Shown here: one piece after another, positions 21,953 to 30,844 of the stretch
Numbering within the stretch: the stretch's first letter is position 1
Layout: every line of letters begins with the position of its first letter
From: Rhodococcus sp. Leaf247
GTDB taxonomy: Bacteria; Actinomycetota; Actinomycetes; Mycobacteriales; Mycobacteriaceae
Direction: 5' to 3'
NCBI RefSeq assembly: GCF_001426185.1
Contig: NZ_LMRP01000002.1
Location: forward strand, 672,287-736,286
Length of the DNA stretch: 64,000 nt
Translations under genes and position numbers: made by a program
Notes under the pieces: model-generated
Seen by the model: only the letters and a program-made list of their open reading frames with translations
Database searches by the model: none
Told to the model about the DNA's origin: nothing

Positions 21953-21967
21953 ATTTGCCGGGTTCTA

Positions 21968-22828
21968 CTAGCTGGTGGTCTTCTTGGCCGGAGCCTTCTT
22001 GGCCGGGGTGGCCTTCTTGGCGGGCGCCGGCGTGGGAGCCGAAGCCTTGGCCGGTGCAGCCTTCTTGGCGGGCGCCTTCTTGATGGGCGAGTCCGCATTG
22101 TTGCGCGTCTTGCCCTCGACGGCACCGGCAGCGCCGGACGCCTTGTCGGATGCCTTCTGTCCCGCATCCTTGGCCTTCTGGCCCAGCTCGTCGATCTTCT
22201 CGCTCAGCTCGTCGGCTGCCTCGTCGACGTTGTCGACTGCCTCGTCCGCGCCGTCCTTGATGGCGTCGGTGGCCTCGTCGGCACCTTCCTGGACGCGGGT
22301 GGACGCTCGCCCTGCCAGTGCAGCGGCGCGCTCACCGACGGCGCGCGTCTGCGAGGCGACGGTGCCGAGGGTCTGCTCGGTCAGGTCGACGGCGTCGTTG
22401 GCGGCCGCGTTGGCGCGCTCGAGGCCCTCTTCGACGGTCGGGTTCTTGCGGATGCGCTCGACGGTCTCCTCGCCACGCTCGGCGAGTGCTGTGTAGAGAT
22501 CCGATGCGACCTTCAGGTACGCCTCGGCGACCTTGCGCAGCTCTTCCGGGGTGAAACGCTCACGCAAGTCGGCGATCTCCTCGGGCAGTTCCTGGGGCAG
22601 TGCGTTCAGGCGGCCACGCAGCGTCTCGACGCTCTCGGTGACGTCTTCCTGCAGGTCCGCGAGGCGTGCACGGGCGGTGTCGACGCGGTCGTTGACGTCG
22701 GCCTGCGTGCTCTCGGCGCGGTTGCGCACCTGGGCCACCACGTCTGCCACGGCCTGGACCACGGCATCTCCGGCGCCGACGGCGGCGAACAGCGGGGTCT
22801 TGACGGTGTCGAACTTCGGGTCGGTCAT
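21968..22828 (-). CDS. hbhA: Heparin-binding haemagglutinin / lipid-droplet protein HbhA
   Basis: This 286-residue protein has an N-terminal hydrophobic stretch, a long coiled-coil body (residues about 35-215, rich in Glu, Arg and Ala) and a C-terminal Lys-Ala-Pro repeat tail with many PAKKA-type units. In mycobacteria the tail binds heparan sulfate and is lysine-methylated. In rhodococci, homologues coat triacylglycerol droplets and control their size (TadA/MLDS). The second role is more likely here. It overlaps the XRE gene by 4 bases, so the two are one operon. Confidence 0.9.
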   Translation of the reverse strand: MTDPKFDTVKTPLFAAVGAGDAVVQAVADVVAQVRNRAESTQADVNDRVDTARARLADLQEDVTESVETLRGRLNALPQELPEEIADLRERFTPEELRKVAEAYLKVASDLYTALAERGEETVERIRKNPTVEEGLERANAAANDAVDLTEQTLGTVASQTRAVGERAAALAGRASTRVQEGADEATDAIKDGADEAVDNVDEAADELSEKIDELGQKAKDAGQKASDKASGAAGAVEGKTRNNADSPIKKAPAKKAAPAKASAPTPAPAKKATPAKKAPAKKTTS

Positions 22829-23292
22829 GTGGTTTCTCCTGATGTCGTTTCTGGTGTGGTGCTGCGGCGGAGCGGTTCGGTGCCGGTCTCGTTCTCGCGG
22901 CGGAACGAGTAGAAGATCTCGAGGAGCACCTGCTTCTGACGCTCCGTGATGGAGTCGTCACCGAGCACCGCATCGGCGATAGGACTGTGCGGCCGCTCCT
23001 CGAGCAGGCCGGCTCGCACGTACAGGACCTCCGAGGACACGCGAAGACCCTTGGCGATCTGGCTGAGGACTTCCGCCGACGGTTTACGCAGTCCCCGCTC
23101 GATCTGGCTGAGGTAGGGATTGGAAACTCCGGCGGAGAGAGCGAGCTGTCGCAGGGACACCTGCGCGGATTCTCGCTGTGCGCGAATGAAACTCCCGATG
23201 TCCTGAGTCGCCGTACTGACGACCCGTGCGGCGAGATCTCCGGCCACCGACACCACTGTGGTGTCGTCGCCTTCCTTCTCCTGGGATGCCAT
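22825..23292 (-). CDS. XRE-family transcriptional regulator (Rv0474-like)
   Basis: This 155-residue protein begins MASQEKEGDDTTVVSVAG. Its central helix-turn-helix reads VSLRQLALSAGVSNPYLSQIE followed by RGLRKPSAEVLSQIAKGL. The C-terminus carries an IADAVLGDDSITERQKQVLL helix. ATG 23292 is fixed by a GGAGGAG ribosome binding site 8 bases upstream. It is co-transcribed with hbhA, as in M. tuberculosis. A large inverted repeat in its promoter suggests autoregulation. Confidence 0.9.
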   Translation of the reverse strand: MASQEKEGDDTTVVSVAGDLAARVVSTATQDIGSFIRAQRESAQVSLRQLALSAGVSNPYLSQIERGLRKPSAEVLSQIAKGLRVSSEVLYVRAGLLEERPHSPIADAVLGDDSITERQKQVLLEIFYSFRRENETGTEPLRRSTTPETTSGETT

Positions 23293-23345
23293 TTCGTGAA
23301 CTCCTCCACTGGTGAAGTGTGTGCCTCGCATTCCAGGGTAACGAA

Positions 23346-23380
23346 GGGTGCTAGCAATAGCAAGCACTCTGCTAGCACCC
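23346..23380. promoter_or_regulatory. Operator-like inverted repeat in XRE-hbhA promoter
   Basis: Perfect 11-base arms (GGGTGCTAGCA, 23346-23356; TGCTAGCACCC, 23370-23380) are separated by 13 bases. On the minus strand a TTGCTA -35 lies inside the left arm, and 17 bases further is a TACCCT -10 box. TTGCTA also occurs twice in tandem. A dimeric repressor bound here would block the promoter; the XRE protein is the likely ligand. Confidence 0.65.
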
Positions 23381-23397
23381 CTGCATCACACCGAGAG

Positions 23398-24669
23398 TCA
23401 GCCGAACAGCAGCTGCGATACGGCGTAGATCGTCAGGCCGGCGAGCGACCCGACGACGGTGCCGTTGATCCGGATGAACTGCAGATCCCGACCCACCTGG
23501 AGCTCGATCTTGTTGCTGGCCTCGTCGGCGTCCCAGCGAGCCACCGTGTCGGTGATGACCGTGGTGATCTCGTCGGTGTAGTTCTCGACGACGTACCGCA
23601 CGCCGGCCATCAACCAGCCGTCCGCCTTACCGCGCATCGCGTCGTCGTCTCGCAGGCGGGCGCCGAACTTCTGGACGTTCTCGCTGATCTTGGCGCGCAG
23701 GGTGCTGTTCGGATCGTCGACGGAGTCGACGATGAGGCGTTTGGCCACTTTCCACGACGCCGCGGCGAGACCGGTGACCTCGTCGCGGCCCATGATCTCG
23801 GACTTGATCGACTCGGCCTTGGCGATGGTCTCGGGATCGTTCTGCAGATCGTGCGCGAAGTCGACGAGGAACTTGTCCGCCGCGAGCCGCAACTCGTGTT
23901 GCGGATTGGACCGCACCTTCCACGTGAACTCGACGAGCTCGCGGTGGATGCGTTCGCCGAGAAGGACATCGACGAACTTCGGCGACCAGGACGGCGAGTC
24001 GCGGGTGACGATGCGATCGATCGTCTCGAGGCTGCCCTGTGCCCACTCGTGCGCGCGCTCGGCCAACAGGTCGATCAGCGGCTTCTGACGATTGTCCTCG
24101 AGCAGCGACGTCAGTACCTTGCCGATGGGCGGACCCCACTGGGGATCACCCAGTCTCTTGACGATCGTGTTGTCGATGACCTGCTGGATGTCCTCGTCGT
24201 CGAGTACATCGAGAACACCCCGCAGGATGGTGGCCGTCTCCTCCGCGACGCGATCGGCGTGTGCGGGTTCGGCCAACCAGGTTCCGAGCCGTAGCGGGAT
24301 CCTGGCGGATTCGACCTTCTGGGACACGACGTCGACGGCGAGGAAGTTCTGACCCACGAAGGACCCGAGGCTCTCGCCCAGCTGGTCCTTCTTGCGTTTG
24401 ATGATGGCGGTATGCGGAATCTTCAGTCCCAGTGGGTGTCTGAACAACGCCGTGACGGCGAACCAGTCGGCGAGTGCGCCGACCATGCCCGCTTCCGAGG
24501 CGGCGCGCACGTAGCCCACCCATTCCCCGGCCCCTCGGGACTCCTGCCACCGGCAGAACAGGTACACGATGGTGGCGAACACCAGGAAGCCGGTGGCGAG
24601 GGTCTTCATCTTGCGAAGGTCGCGTCGTTTGACGTCCTCGTCGAATGTCATGAGCTGCACCGAGTCCAT
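23398..24669 (-). CDS. DUF445 membrane protein (Rv0473-like)
   Basis: This 423-residue protein has an N-terminal transmembrane helix (about residues 25-42), the motif SEAGMVGALADWFAVTALFRHPLG typical of DUF445/YjiN, a long helical body and a C-terminal hydrophobic segment (GSLAGLTIYAVSQLLFG). The function is unknown. ATG 24669 and ATG 24651 are both possible starts. The position next to hbhA matches Rv0473. Confidence 0.88.
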   Translation of the reverse strand: MDSVQLMTFDEDVKRRDLRKMKTLATGFLVFATIVYLFCRWQESRGAGEWVGYVRAASEAGMVGALADWFAVTALFRHPLGLKIPHTAIIKRKKDQLGESLGSFVGQNFLAVDVVSQKVESARIPLRLGTWLAEPAHADRVAEETATILRGVLDVLDDEDIQQVIDNTIVKRLGDPQWGPPIGKVLTSLLEDNRQKPLIDLLAERAHEWAQGSLETIDRIVTRDSPSWSPKFVDVLLGERIHRELVEFTWKVRSNPQHELRLAADKFLVDFAHDLQNDPETIAKAESIKSEIMGRDEVTGLAAASWKVAKRLIVDSVDDPNSTLRAKISENVQKFGARLRDDDAMRGKADGWLMAGVRYVVENYTDEITTVITDTVARWDADEASNKIELQVGRDLQFIRINGTVVGSLAGLTIYAVSQLLFG

Positions 24670-24824
24670 TGTGCCGGGTTCGGCCCCGGCACGCTCCCGC
24701 CGGCCCGCGCCCGGACGACGCGCACCCGGTGGCGGGCACTACTGTCGAACATGCGGCGTGACGTGCGTCGCGGCACACGAGTGCGCCACGAACGCACTCG
24801 GACATCGGGACGGAGAACACGCGC

Positions 24825-25646
24825 GTGGCGAGCAGATCGGCAGCGAGCAAGACGGACGGGGACAGCGCCGAACCGGGTGACGCCTCCGAACCCACCACAC
24901 CCTCCCCCGCCGCGAAGTCCGGACCGAAGAAACAGTCCGAGTCCCGGACCGACAAGCCCGACGGCCGCAAGCGGCGCTGGCGCGAGCACAAGATCGCGCG
25001 CCGTGAAGAACTGGTCGACGGGACGCTCGCCGCGATCCGACTGCGCGGACGCAATATCGGTATGGACGAGATCGCCACCGAGATCGGCATCTCGAAGACG
25101 GTCCTCTACCGCTACTTCAACGACAAGAACGACCTCGCCAACGCGACGCTCGAGCGCTACGTGGAGACCACGTTGGCCCCGCGCATCTACGAGGCCATCA
25201 GCGTCGAGCTCGACGAGTTCAACCTGACACGCAGGGTGGTCGCCGCCTACGTCGAGACCGTGGCGGAGGACCCCGAGGTCTACCTGTACGCGATGTCGAA
25301 CAGCTCGGGACCCAACCGCGACGTCGTGGCCGAGTCCGAGCGCATGATCGCGGAACTCCTCGCGACCGTTCTGGGCGAGCGCCTGCGCCGCATGCAGATG
25401 GACTCCGGCGGCTCGCTCCCGTGGTCGTACGGCATCGTCGGCGGCGTGCAGTTGGCGACGCACTGGTGGATCTCGAACCGCTCGATGTCCGCCGAGGACC
25501 TCATCGACTACCTGACGATGATGGTCTGGGGCGGCATCCACGGCGTCGCGGAGGCCGGTGGATCACCCGCGCGGTTCAACTCCGTGGACCATCCCCTGGT
25601 GGACGACAAACCAGAGGACGACACAGCGGTGGTCGACGACAAGTAG
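24825..25646 (+). CDS. TetR-family transcriptional regulator (Rv0472c-like)
   Basis: This 273-residue protein has a long, charged, disordered N-terminus (residues 1-50), then a TetR helix-turn-helix: NIGMDEIATEIGISKTVLYR and YFNDKNDLANATLERY. The C-terminal domain would bind an unknown ligand. The acidic C-terminal tail is unusual. GTG 24825 follows a CGGAG site. Rv0472c is the M. tuberculosis counterpart by position and motif. Confidence 0.88.
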   Translation: MASRSAASKTDGDSAEPGDASEPTTPSPAAKSGPKKQSESRTDKPDGRKRRWREHKIARREELVDGTLAAIRLRGRNIGMDEIATEIGISKTVLYRYFNDKNDLANATLERYVETTLAPRIYEAISVELDEFNLTRRVVAAYVETVAEDPEVYLYAMSNSSGPNRDVVAESERMIAELLATVLGERLRRMQMDSGGSLPWSYGIVGGVQLATHWWISNRSMSAEDLIDYLTMMVWGGIHGVAEAGGSPARFNSVDHPLVDDKPEDDTAVVDDK

Positions 25647-25650
25647 TCGG

Positions 25651-25827
25651 TCAGCGGTCGTACTCGTCGTCGAGCGGGACGTCGCGGTTCTGCTCGAGCA
25701 CGTCGGCGTCCGACGCGTCGTTGGAGGCCGCGGAGGCCGGGGTCGGGGAGTCGTCTCCGGGAACGGCGTCGCGGTCCTGCTCCACTGCGTCCTCGACGGG
25801 AAGCTCGGGGCTCGTGAAATCGGGCAT
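25651..25827 (-). CDS. Small acidic protein with an internal repeat (58 residues)
   Basis: A short open frame with a very good ribosome binding site (GAGGAGGGA, 8 bases before ATG 25827) encodes 58 residues. It is strongly acidic and predicted disordered. Two related units occur: EDAVEQDRDAVPGDDS and ADVLEQNRDVPLDDEYD, i.e. the motif x-x-V-EQ-x-RD-V-P-x-DD repeated. No known domain was recognised. It follows the 80-residue membrane protein gene after 43 bases on the same strand and may be its partner. Confidence 0.7.
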   Translation of the reverse strand: MPDFTSPELPVEDAVEQDRDAVPGDDSPTPASAASNDASDADVLEQNRDVPLDDEYDR

Positions 25828-25870
25828 CAATCATCCCTCCTCTTGGGTGCAGTTCTCGAGAACAGAAAGA

Positions 25871-26113
25871 TTACCGGCGATCGACCGGTATCAGCACGAC
25901 GGCCATGCCGGCGAGGCCGATCATCAGGAATCCGACCAGCGCGCCCAGGGCGACGGAGTTCACGGCGGCCGAGACGAAGGCGGCCATCCCCGCGCACAGC
26001 GCCACCATCAGAGCGATACCGGCGGTGGTGTGCTCGAAGAGGCACGTGGCCACGGGTGCATCGACTGCGTCCTCGATGATCCCGGGAGCAGAATTCGCGG
26101 TCGGTGTACTCAT
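25871..26113 (-). CDS. Small membrane protein, 80 residues
   Basis: The protein has two hydrophobic helices (TTAGIALMVALCAGMAAFVS and LGALVGFLMIGLAGMAVVLI) after a short soluble start. The ATG at 26113 has a strong GAGAGGGG ribosome binding site; upstream in-frame extension is not needed. It may form a two-gene unit with the acidic 58-residue protein. The function is unknown. Confidence 0.75.
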   Translation of the reverse strand: MSTPTANSAPGIIEDAVDAPVATCLFEHTTAGIALMVALCAGMAAFVSAAVNSVALGALVGFLMIGLAGMAVVLIPVDRR

Positions 26114-26317
26114 GGTGTTCCCCTCTCCGGCGCCACCTCTCGGTGCACTCAGCGGTGCCGACCCGGGCTCGGTGAGCACCCGGTCGCCTGCCACATACCC
26201 GCGTCCGGCGCATCCCAACCCGACGAGGCGCGATCCGTTTCCTACCGTCGGCGGCCGGGTAGGTCACGGTCGGCGGTGTCGCATTCGGCGACTGCCGCCG
26301 ACGAGGAAGGTTGTTCC

Positions 26318-26890
26318 ATGACCGACACACAGGCGACCGAATCCACCCCTGCCGCGGGACTGACCGTCGCGTTTCTCGCGACGGACGGCGTCGAGCAGGT
26401 CGAGCTGACGGCGCCGCGGGAAGCACTCGAGAACGCGGGAGCCGCCACCGTCCTGCTGTCGCTGACGCACGGGGAGGTCCAGGCGTACGAGAACGACACC
26501 GAGGCCGCCGACACGTTCGCCGTCGACGGACTGGTCTCCGAGGCGTCCGTGGACGACTTCGATGCGCTGGTGCTGCCCGGCGGAACCACCAATCCGGACC
26601 GGTTGCGACTCGACACGGATGCGGTGTCGTTCGTCCGTACCTTCGTCACGTCGGGCAAGCCGGTCGGCGTGATCTGCCACGGCCCGTGGACCCTGGTCGA
26701 GGCCGACGTCGTCCGTGGTCGGACGTTGACGTCCTACCCGAGCGTGCGGACGGACCTGAAGAACGCCGGCGCGACGGTCGTCGACGAGGAAGTGGTCGTC
26801 GACGGCAATCTGGTGTCCAGCCGCAATCCCGACGATCTGCCGGCCTTCTGCGCGGCCGTCGTCGACGCGGTGGTGTCCGCGAAGGGCTGA
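26318..26890 (+). CDS. DJ-1/PfpI-family protein (type 1 glutamine amidotransferase fold)
   Basis: This 190-residue protein has FLATDGVEQVELTAPREAL, the acidic EL/nucleophile-elbow region LVLPGG and the reactive cysteine in GVICHGPWTLVEA, as in PfpI/YhbO. Members act as deglycases or stress proteins. ATG 26318 follows a GAGGAAGG site. The stop codon is adjacent to the convergent PPOX gene. The upstream 204-base gap faces the small membrane gene and shows no clear operator. Confidence 0.9.
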   Translation: MTDTQATESTPAAGLTVAFLATDGVEQVELTAPREALENAGAATVLLSLTHGEVQAYENDTEAADTFAVDGLVSEASVDDFDALVLPGGTTNPDRLRLDTDAVSFVRTFVTSGKPVGVICHGPWTLVEADVVRGRTLTSYPSVRTDLKNAGATVVDEEVVVDGNLVSSRNPDDLPAFCAAVVDAVVSAKG

Positions 26891-27379
26891 CTACGCGTCG
26901 GTCTGCTGCTCGGGGGTCTCGTCGACCGGGGGCGGAAAGCCGCCGGTGGCGATGGGACCCCACGTGTCGATGGACACCCTGATGATGGACTTGCCCTGAC
27001 GCACCATGGCCTCGCGGTACTCGTCCCAGTCGGGGTGCTCACCGGCGATCGCACGGTAGTAGTCGACCAGTGGTTCCACCGAGTCGGGCAGGTCGATGAC
27101 CTCGGCGGTTCCGTCGATCTGCACGTACGGGCCGTTCCAGTCGTCCGAGTGGATGCACAGCGTCACCGCCGAAGACCTGCGGATATTGACCGTCTTGGCC
27201 CGGTGCGGGTACGTCGAGACGACGATGCGCCCCTGCGCGTCGAGGCCACACGTGACGGGGGAGATCTGAAGCCCTCCCGACTTCTTGATGGTGACCAGTG
27301 TCGCGTGATGTCGTTCCGCGACGAAGCGGTGCAGAGTGTCCAGATCGACCCTGTCGGCGGTTGCATACGTCGGTGCCAT
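26891..27379 (-). CDS. PPOX-class F420/FMN-dependent oxidoreductase
   Basis: This 162-residue split-barrel protein has ATLVTIKKSGGLQISPVTCG, STYPHRAKTVNIRRS and VQIDGTAEVIDLPD motifs of the Rv1155/Rv2074 type. These enzymes reduce flavin-like or biliverdin-like substrates using F420. A TACCCT -10 box (27387-27392, minus strand) ends 7 bases before ATG 27379, so the message is probably leaderless. Confidence 0.88.
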   Translation of the reverse strand: MAPTYATADRVDLDTLHRFVAERHHATLVTIKKSGGLQISPVTCGLDAQGRIVVSTYPHRAKTVNIRRSSAVTLCIHSDDWNGPYVQIDGTAEVIDLPDSVEPLVDYYRAIAGEHPDWDEYREAMVRQGKSIIRVSIDTWGPIATGGFPPPVDETPEQQTDA

Positions 27380-27541
27380 GACATCGAGGGTAAGTGCACG
27401 ACGGTTCAGCCGCGGAATCGGCGGAGGACCTCCTGCGCTGGGGATAGACTGCGGCGGGCAGGAAACCACCGGCCCGGACTCACCGGGCACGCGGCAACAC
27501 CGGGGCGCCGCGGTCGAGAAACACCCGCCACAGGACTGACC

Positions 27542-28564
27542 GTGACCGAAACGATCCCCGCACCGACCGCGCTGTCCGCTCTCGCGACGTTCGATGCTGC
27601 GAGCGCGGCCGTCGTCACCTATCTGGACAGCGTCGTTCCGGCCACGGCATGGGCCGTGACCCGTGTCGTCGACGACAACCAGATCTATCTGCGAGCCAAC
27701 GACAACGCCCTGGGAATCGACACTGGCCTCGTCGTCGGGTGGGGGCCGTCGCTGTGTCGGAAGATGATCGACGGCGAGATACCTTCGGTCGTCGCAGACA
27801 TCGAACAGTCGGGTCTTCCTCCGATCGGGGTACCGGGCCACGACCCGGTGCGGTCCTACATCGGGGTGCCCATCCGCCGCGCCGACGGAAGCCTGTTCGG
27901 GACGATGTGCGGATACGGATCCCGTCCGCATTCCGAGGACCTTCCCGCCGCGATGCCGGCACTGCTCGAACTCCTGTCCGGTCTACTCACCACCGTCTAC
28001 GAGACCGACCATGCTCGCGCGAACGCCGAGCGGTCCGCCGAACTCGCGCGACACGACGCCGAGACCGATCCGCTCACCGGTCTGGTGAATCGCCGCGGTT
28101 GGAACCGCGTGCTCGAACCGGAGGGTGTGCGCTGGAAGACGTTCGCGGACCCGGGGGCCGTGATCGTCGTCGATCTCGACGGCATGAAGCAGGTCAACGA
28201 CCTGCACGGTCACGCCGCGGGCGATCGCGTGATCCGGCGCGCCGCCGATCTGCTCCGCGAGTGGGCGCACGATGCCGACGTCGTCGCACGTCTCGGGGGC
28301 GACGAGTTCGGCATCCTCGTCTTCGACCGTCCCTCGTCCGACGTGGAGACCATGCTCGACGACCTGTCGTCGTCCGCTGCGCGGGCCCACGTGCCCATGT
28401 CGGTGGGCTGGTCCACACTCACCGAGGCCGGGAGCATCGAGGCGTCGTGGTCCGTGGCCGACGAGAACATGTACGTCTCGAAGCGTCGATCAGCTACCCG
28501 GTCCGGAGTGGACATCCATCCCACGCCCGGACGCCACCAACGCGCTCACCTCGGCGGGCGGTAG
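27542..28564 (+). CDS. GAF-GGDEF diguanylate cyclase
   Basis: This 340-residue protein has an N-terminal GAF domain (about residues 20-155) and a C-terminal GGDEF domain (about 180-330) with the intact motif RLGGDEFG, so it should make c-di-GMP from two GTP. The inhibitory I-site position upstream reads HDAD instead of RxxD, so product inhibition may be lost. GTG 27542 follows an AGGA site. Its 3' end overlaps the convergent GGDEF-EAL gene by 75 bases. Confidence 0.9.
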   Translation: MTETIPAPTALSALATFDAASAAVVTYLDSVVPATAWAVTRVVDDNQIYLRANDNALGIDTGLVVGWGPSLCRKMIDGEIPSVVADIEQSGLPPIGVPGHDPVRSYIGVPIRRADGSLFGTMCGYGSRPHSEDLPAAMPALLELLSGLLTTVYETDHARANAERSAELARHDAETDPLTGLVNRRGWNRVLEPEGVRWKTFADPGAVIVVDLDGMKQVNDLHGHAAGDRVIRRAADLLREWAHDADVVARLGGDEFGILVFDRPSSDVETMLDDLSSSAARAHVPMSVGWSTLTEAGSIEASWSVADENMYVSKRRSATRSGVDIHPTPGRHQRAHLGGR

Positions 28565-30778
28565 CGGGCGGGCCAACAGGTAGCCCTGGGCGTACCCGCA
28601 TCCGCATCGGATGAGGCTCTCGAGTTGCGCGGTGGTCTCGACCCCTTCTCCCACGACGTCCAGATCGAAGGCATCGGCGACGGACACGACCGCACCGATC
28701 ACGGCCTCGGACTGGGCGAGCGGTAGATCAGCGACGAAGGACCGGTCGATCTTGATGCTGTCCAGCAGGGGGAAGCGCATCAGATAGTCCAGCGAACTGT
28801 GGCCGACACCGAAGTCGTCGAGCAGAATCTTGATGCCCATGGCGTGCAGTTCGTTCAGGTTGTCGGTGACGGCGGCCGTGTCCTCGAGCCACAGGGTCTC
28901 CGTGATCTCGATCCCGAGCAATGACGGCGCCAAGCCGGTCTGCTCCAACGTCCGACTCAATGTCGACGCGAAAGCTTTGTGCCGCAACTGCAACGGGCTC
29001 ACGTTCACCCGGAGCTCGACGGGGTCACCGGACTGCCACTGCGCAGCCTCCGCACACGCCCGTCGCAACACCCACGCACCCATCGGTCCGATCAGGCCGG
29101 CCCGTTCCGCCGCGGGAACGAATTCGGCGGGACCGACCTCACCCAGACTCGACGTGGTCCAACGGGCCAGTGCCTCGACGCCGGTCATCCGGCCCGACCG
29201 AATATCGAACACCGGTTGGTACGCCACCGACAGCTCGTCGTGCTCGATGGCCGTTCGCAACTCGGTGGCGATGGTCAGCCGTCGCAACGCCTCACCGCCC
29301 TGAACCTTGTCGTACAGCTCGTAACTGCCGGGCCCGTCCTTCTTCGCTCCGCCCATCGCGACATCGGCCTGTCGGACCATCTCGGCGGCCGGCTGTTCGC
29401 CGGCTCCGACCGCGATTCCCATGCACGCCGTCACCGTCGTCATGCGGTTGCCGATGGTCAGTGGCCGGCGGAACATCGCGAGGACGCTCTGCGCGATGCC
29501 GATCGCGTCGAACGAACTGCGCAGACCCGGACACACCAGCAGGAACTCGTCGCCACCGAACCTGGCGACGGTGTCACCGGGTCGCACCGTGCGGGTCAAC
29601 ATCGGTGCGACCGCGGCGAGCACCGCATCGCCGGCGCCGTGTCCGAAGCTGTCGTTGATCGTGCGGAAGTCGTGCAGGTCCACCAGGACCACCGCGGTGA
29701 GACTGCCGTCGGCACGTGAGCTGTCCAGCGCCTCGTCGATGCGCTGGTACGCCAGCGTGCGATTGGCGAGCTGGGTCAACGGATCGTGCAGGCTCCGGTA
29801 CCGCAGCTCCCGTTCGAGGTCGGACCGACGGACCGCGGACGCCAGCACGTCGGCGACGGTGACCAGGCAGGACAGTGCATCGCTGGTCGGGGTGTGGGGG
29901 TGTTCGCTGTAGACGACGATGACGCCCCAGAGTCCGTCGGCACCTCGGATGGGCGCAGCCATCCCGCTGCGCATGCCGTACTTCTCCAGGACCGAGACGT
30001 CGAATCTGACCTCGTCGCGGACGTCGCCGCACACCACGACGTCCTGACGGTCGAAGGCGTATCCGGCCAGGCTGTCCGTGCCGGCGGACAACGTGCGGCT
30101 GGGTTCGTCCACCGGGACGGTCGACGCCGTGACGACGAGCGTCCCCCCGCCGTGGTCCCGGAGGATCAGGGCATGCGGGACGCCGAAGAGATCCGGGATC
30201 GACGCGGCGGCCGCGGCCGCGAGGTCGTCGAACTTCCCCGTCAATGCCGCGCGGTTCAGACCCGCGATGATCCGCTGTTCGCGTGCGCGCAGACGCACCG
30301 CGGTGAGGGCATCGACGAGTTCGTGCTCCCGTTCGTCACGCTCCACCCCGTCGACGAGGCTCATCACCACCAGATCGGAGCCGTCGCCTGCACCGAGGTC
30401 CCATGCCCGGACTGTCACGGTCCGCCCGCTCTGCCGGTCTCCGAGGTGGACTCGACCGGTCCACGCCGGGGCGACCTCGCCGAGAGGACGCGTGTCGTCC
30501 CGCGTGCCCAACTCGTCGAGGATCGTCGACAGGGCGGTGAATCCCACGGCTGTATCGGGGTTGCTCGCATCGGGTGTTCCCGTCGCCGGAAAGCCGAGGA
30601 GCTTGCGTGCAACGGCATTGATGTGGTCGATGGCGCCGCAGCGGTCGGAGATCACGACTCCGTCGGCCGACGACGCGGACACCGCCGCGATCACGGCCGT
30701 GATCGTCTCGCGTGTCACGGGGGCGTCCGAGGTCGGGTCGTCACGGATTCGGTCGTCAGGGGTCCGGCCTGCCGTCAC
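28490..30778 (-). CDS. PAS-GAF-GGDEF-EAL c-di-GMP synthase/phosphodiesterase
   Basis: This 762-residue cytosolic protein is arranged PAS-like (about 25-140), GAF (about 175-325), GGDEF (about 345-500) and EAL (about 515-755). GGDEF is intact (RFGGDEF) and keeps the I-site RPGD. The EAL domain keeps VEALARW, the ITETLW glutamate, DDFGVGHSSL, KIDRSFV and EGVET, so phosphodiesterase activity is expected. The balance of the two activities cannot be read from sequence. No membrane helix is present; sensing is through PAS/GAF. A GGGGGG site precedes GTG 30778. Confidence 0.92.
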   Translation of the reverse strand: MTAGRTPDDRIRDDPTSDAPVTRETITAVIAAVSASSADGVVISDRCGAIDHINAVARKLLGFPATGTPDASNPDTAVGFTALSTILDELGTRDDTRPLGEVAPAWTGRVHLGDRQSGRTVTVRAWDLGAGDGSDLVVMSLVDGVERDEREHELVDALTAVRLRAREQRIIAGLNRAALTGKFDDLAAAAAASIPDLFGVPHALILRDHGGGTLVVTASTVPVDEPSRTLSAGTDSLAGYAFDRQDVVVCGDVRDEVRFDVSVLEKYGMRSGMAAPIRGADGLWGVIVVYSEHPHTPTSDALSCLVTVADVLASAVRRSDLERELRYRSLHDPLTQLANRTLAYQRIDEALDSSRADGSLTAVVLVDLHDFRTINDSFGHGAGDAVLAAVAPMLTRTVRPGDTVARFGGDEFLLVCPGLRSSFDAIGIAQSVLAMFRRPLTIGNRMTTVTACMGIAVGAGEQPAAEMVRQADVAMGGAKKDGPGSYELYDKVQGGEALRRLTIATELRTAIEHDELSVAYQPVFDIRSGRMTGVEALARWTTSSLGEVGPAEFVPAAERAGLIGPMGAWVLRRACAEAAQWQSGDPVELRVNVSPLQLRHKAFASTLSRTLEQTGLAPSLLGIEITETLWLEDTAAVTDNLNELHAMGIKILLDDFGVGHSSLDYLMRFPLLDSIKIDRSFVADLPLAQSEAVIGAVVSVADAFDLDVVGEGVETTAQLESLIRCGCGYAQGYLLARPLPPAEVSALVASGRGMDVHSGPGS

Positions 30779-30844
30779 CGCGTCCCCCCGTGCTCGTAGA
30801 CCGACCGTTCCGACATTTTTCTCGGGATCGCCCGCCCGTGATTG

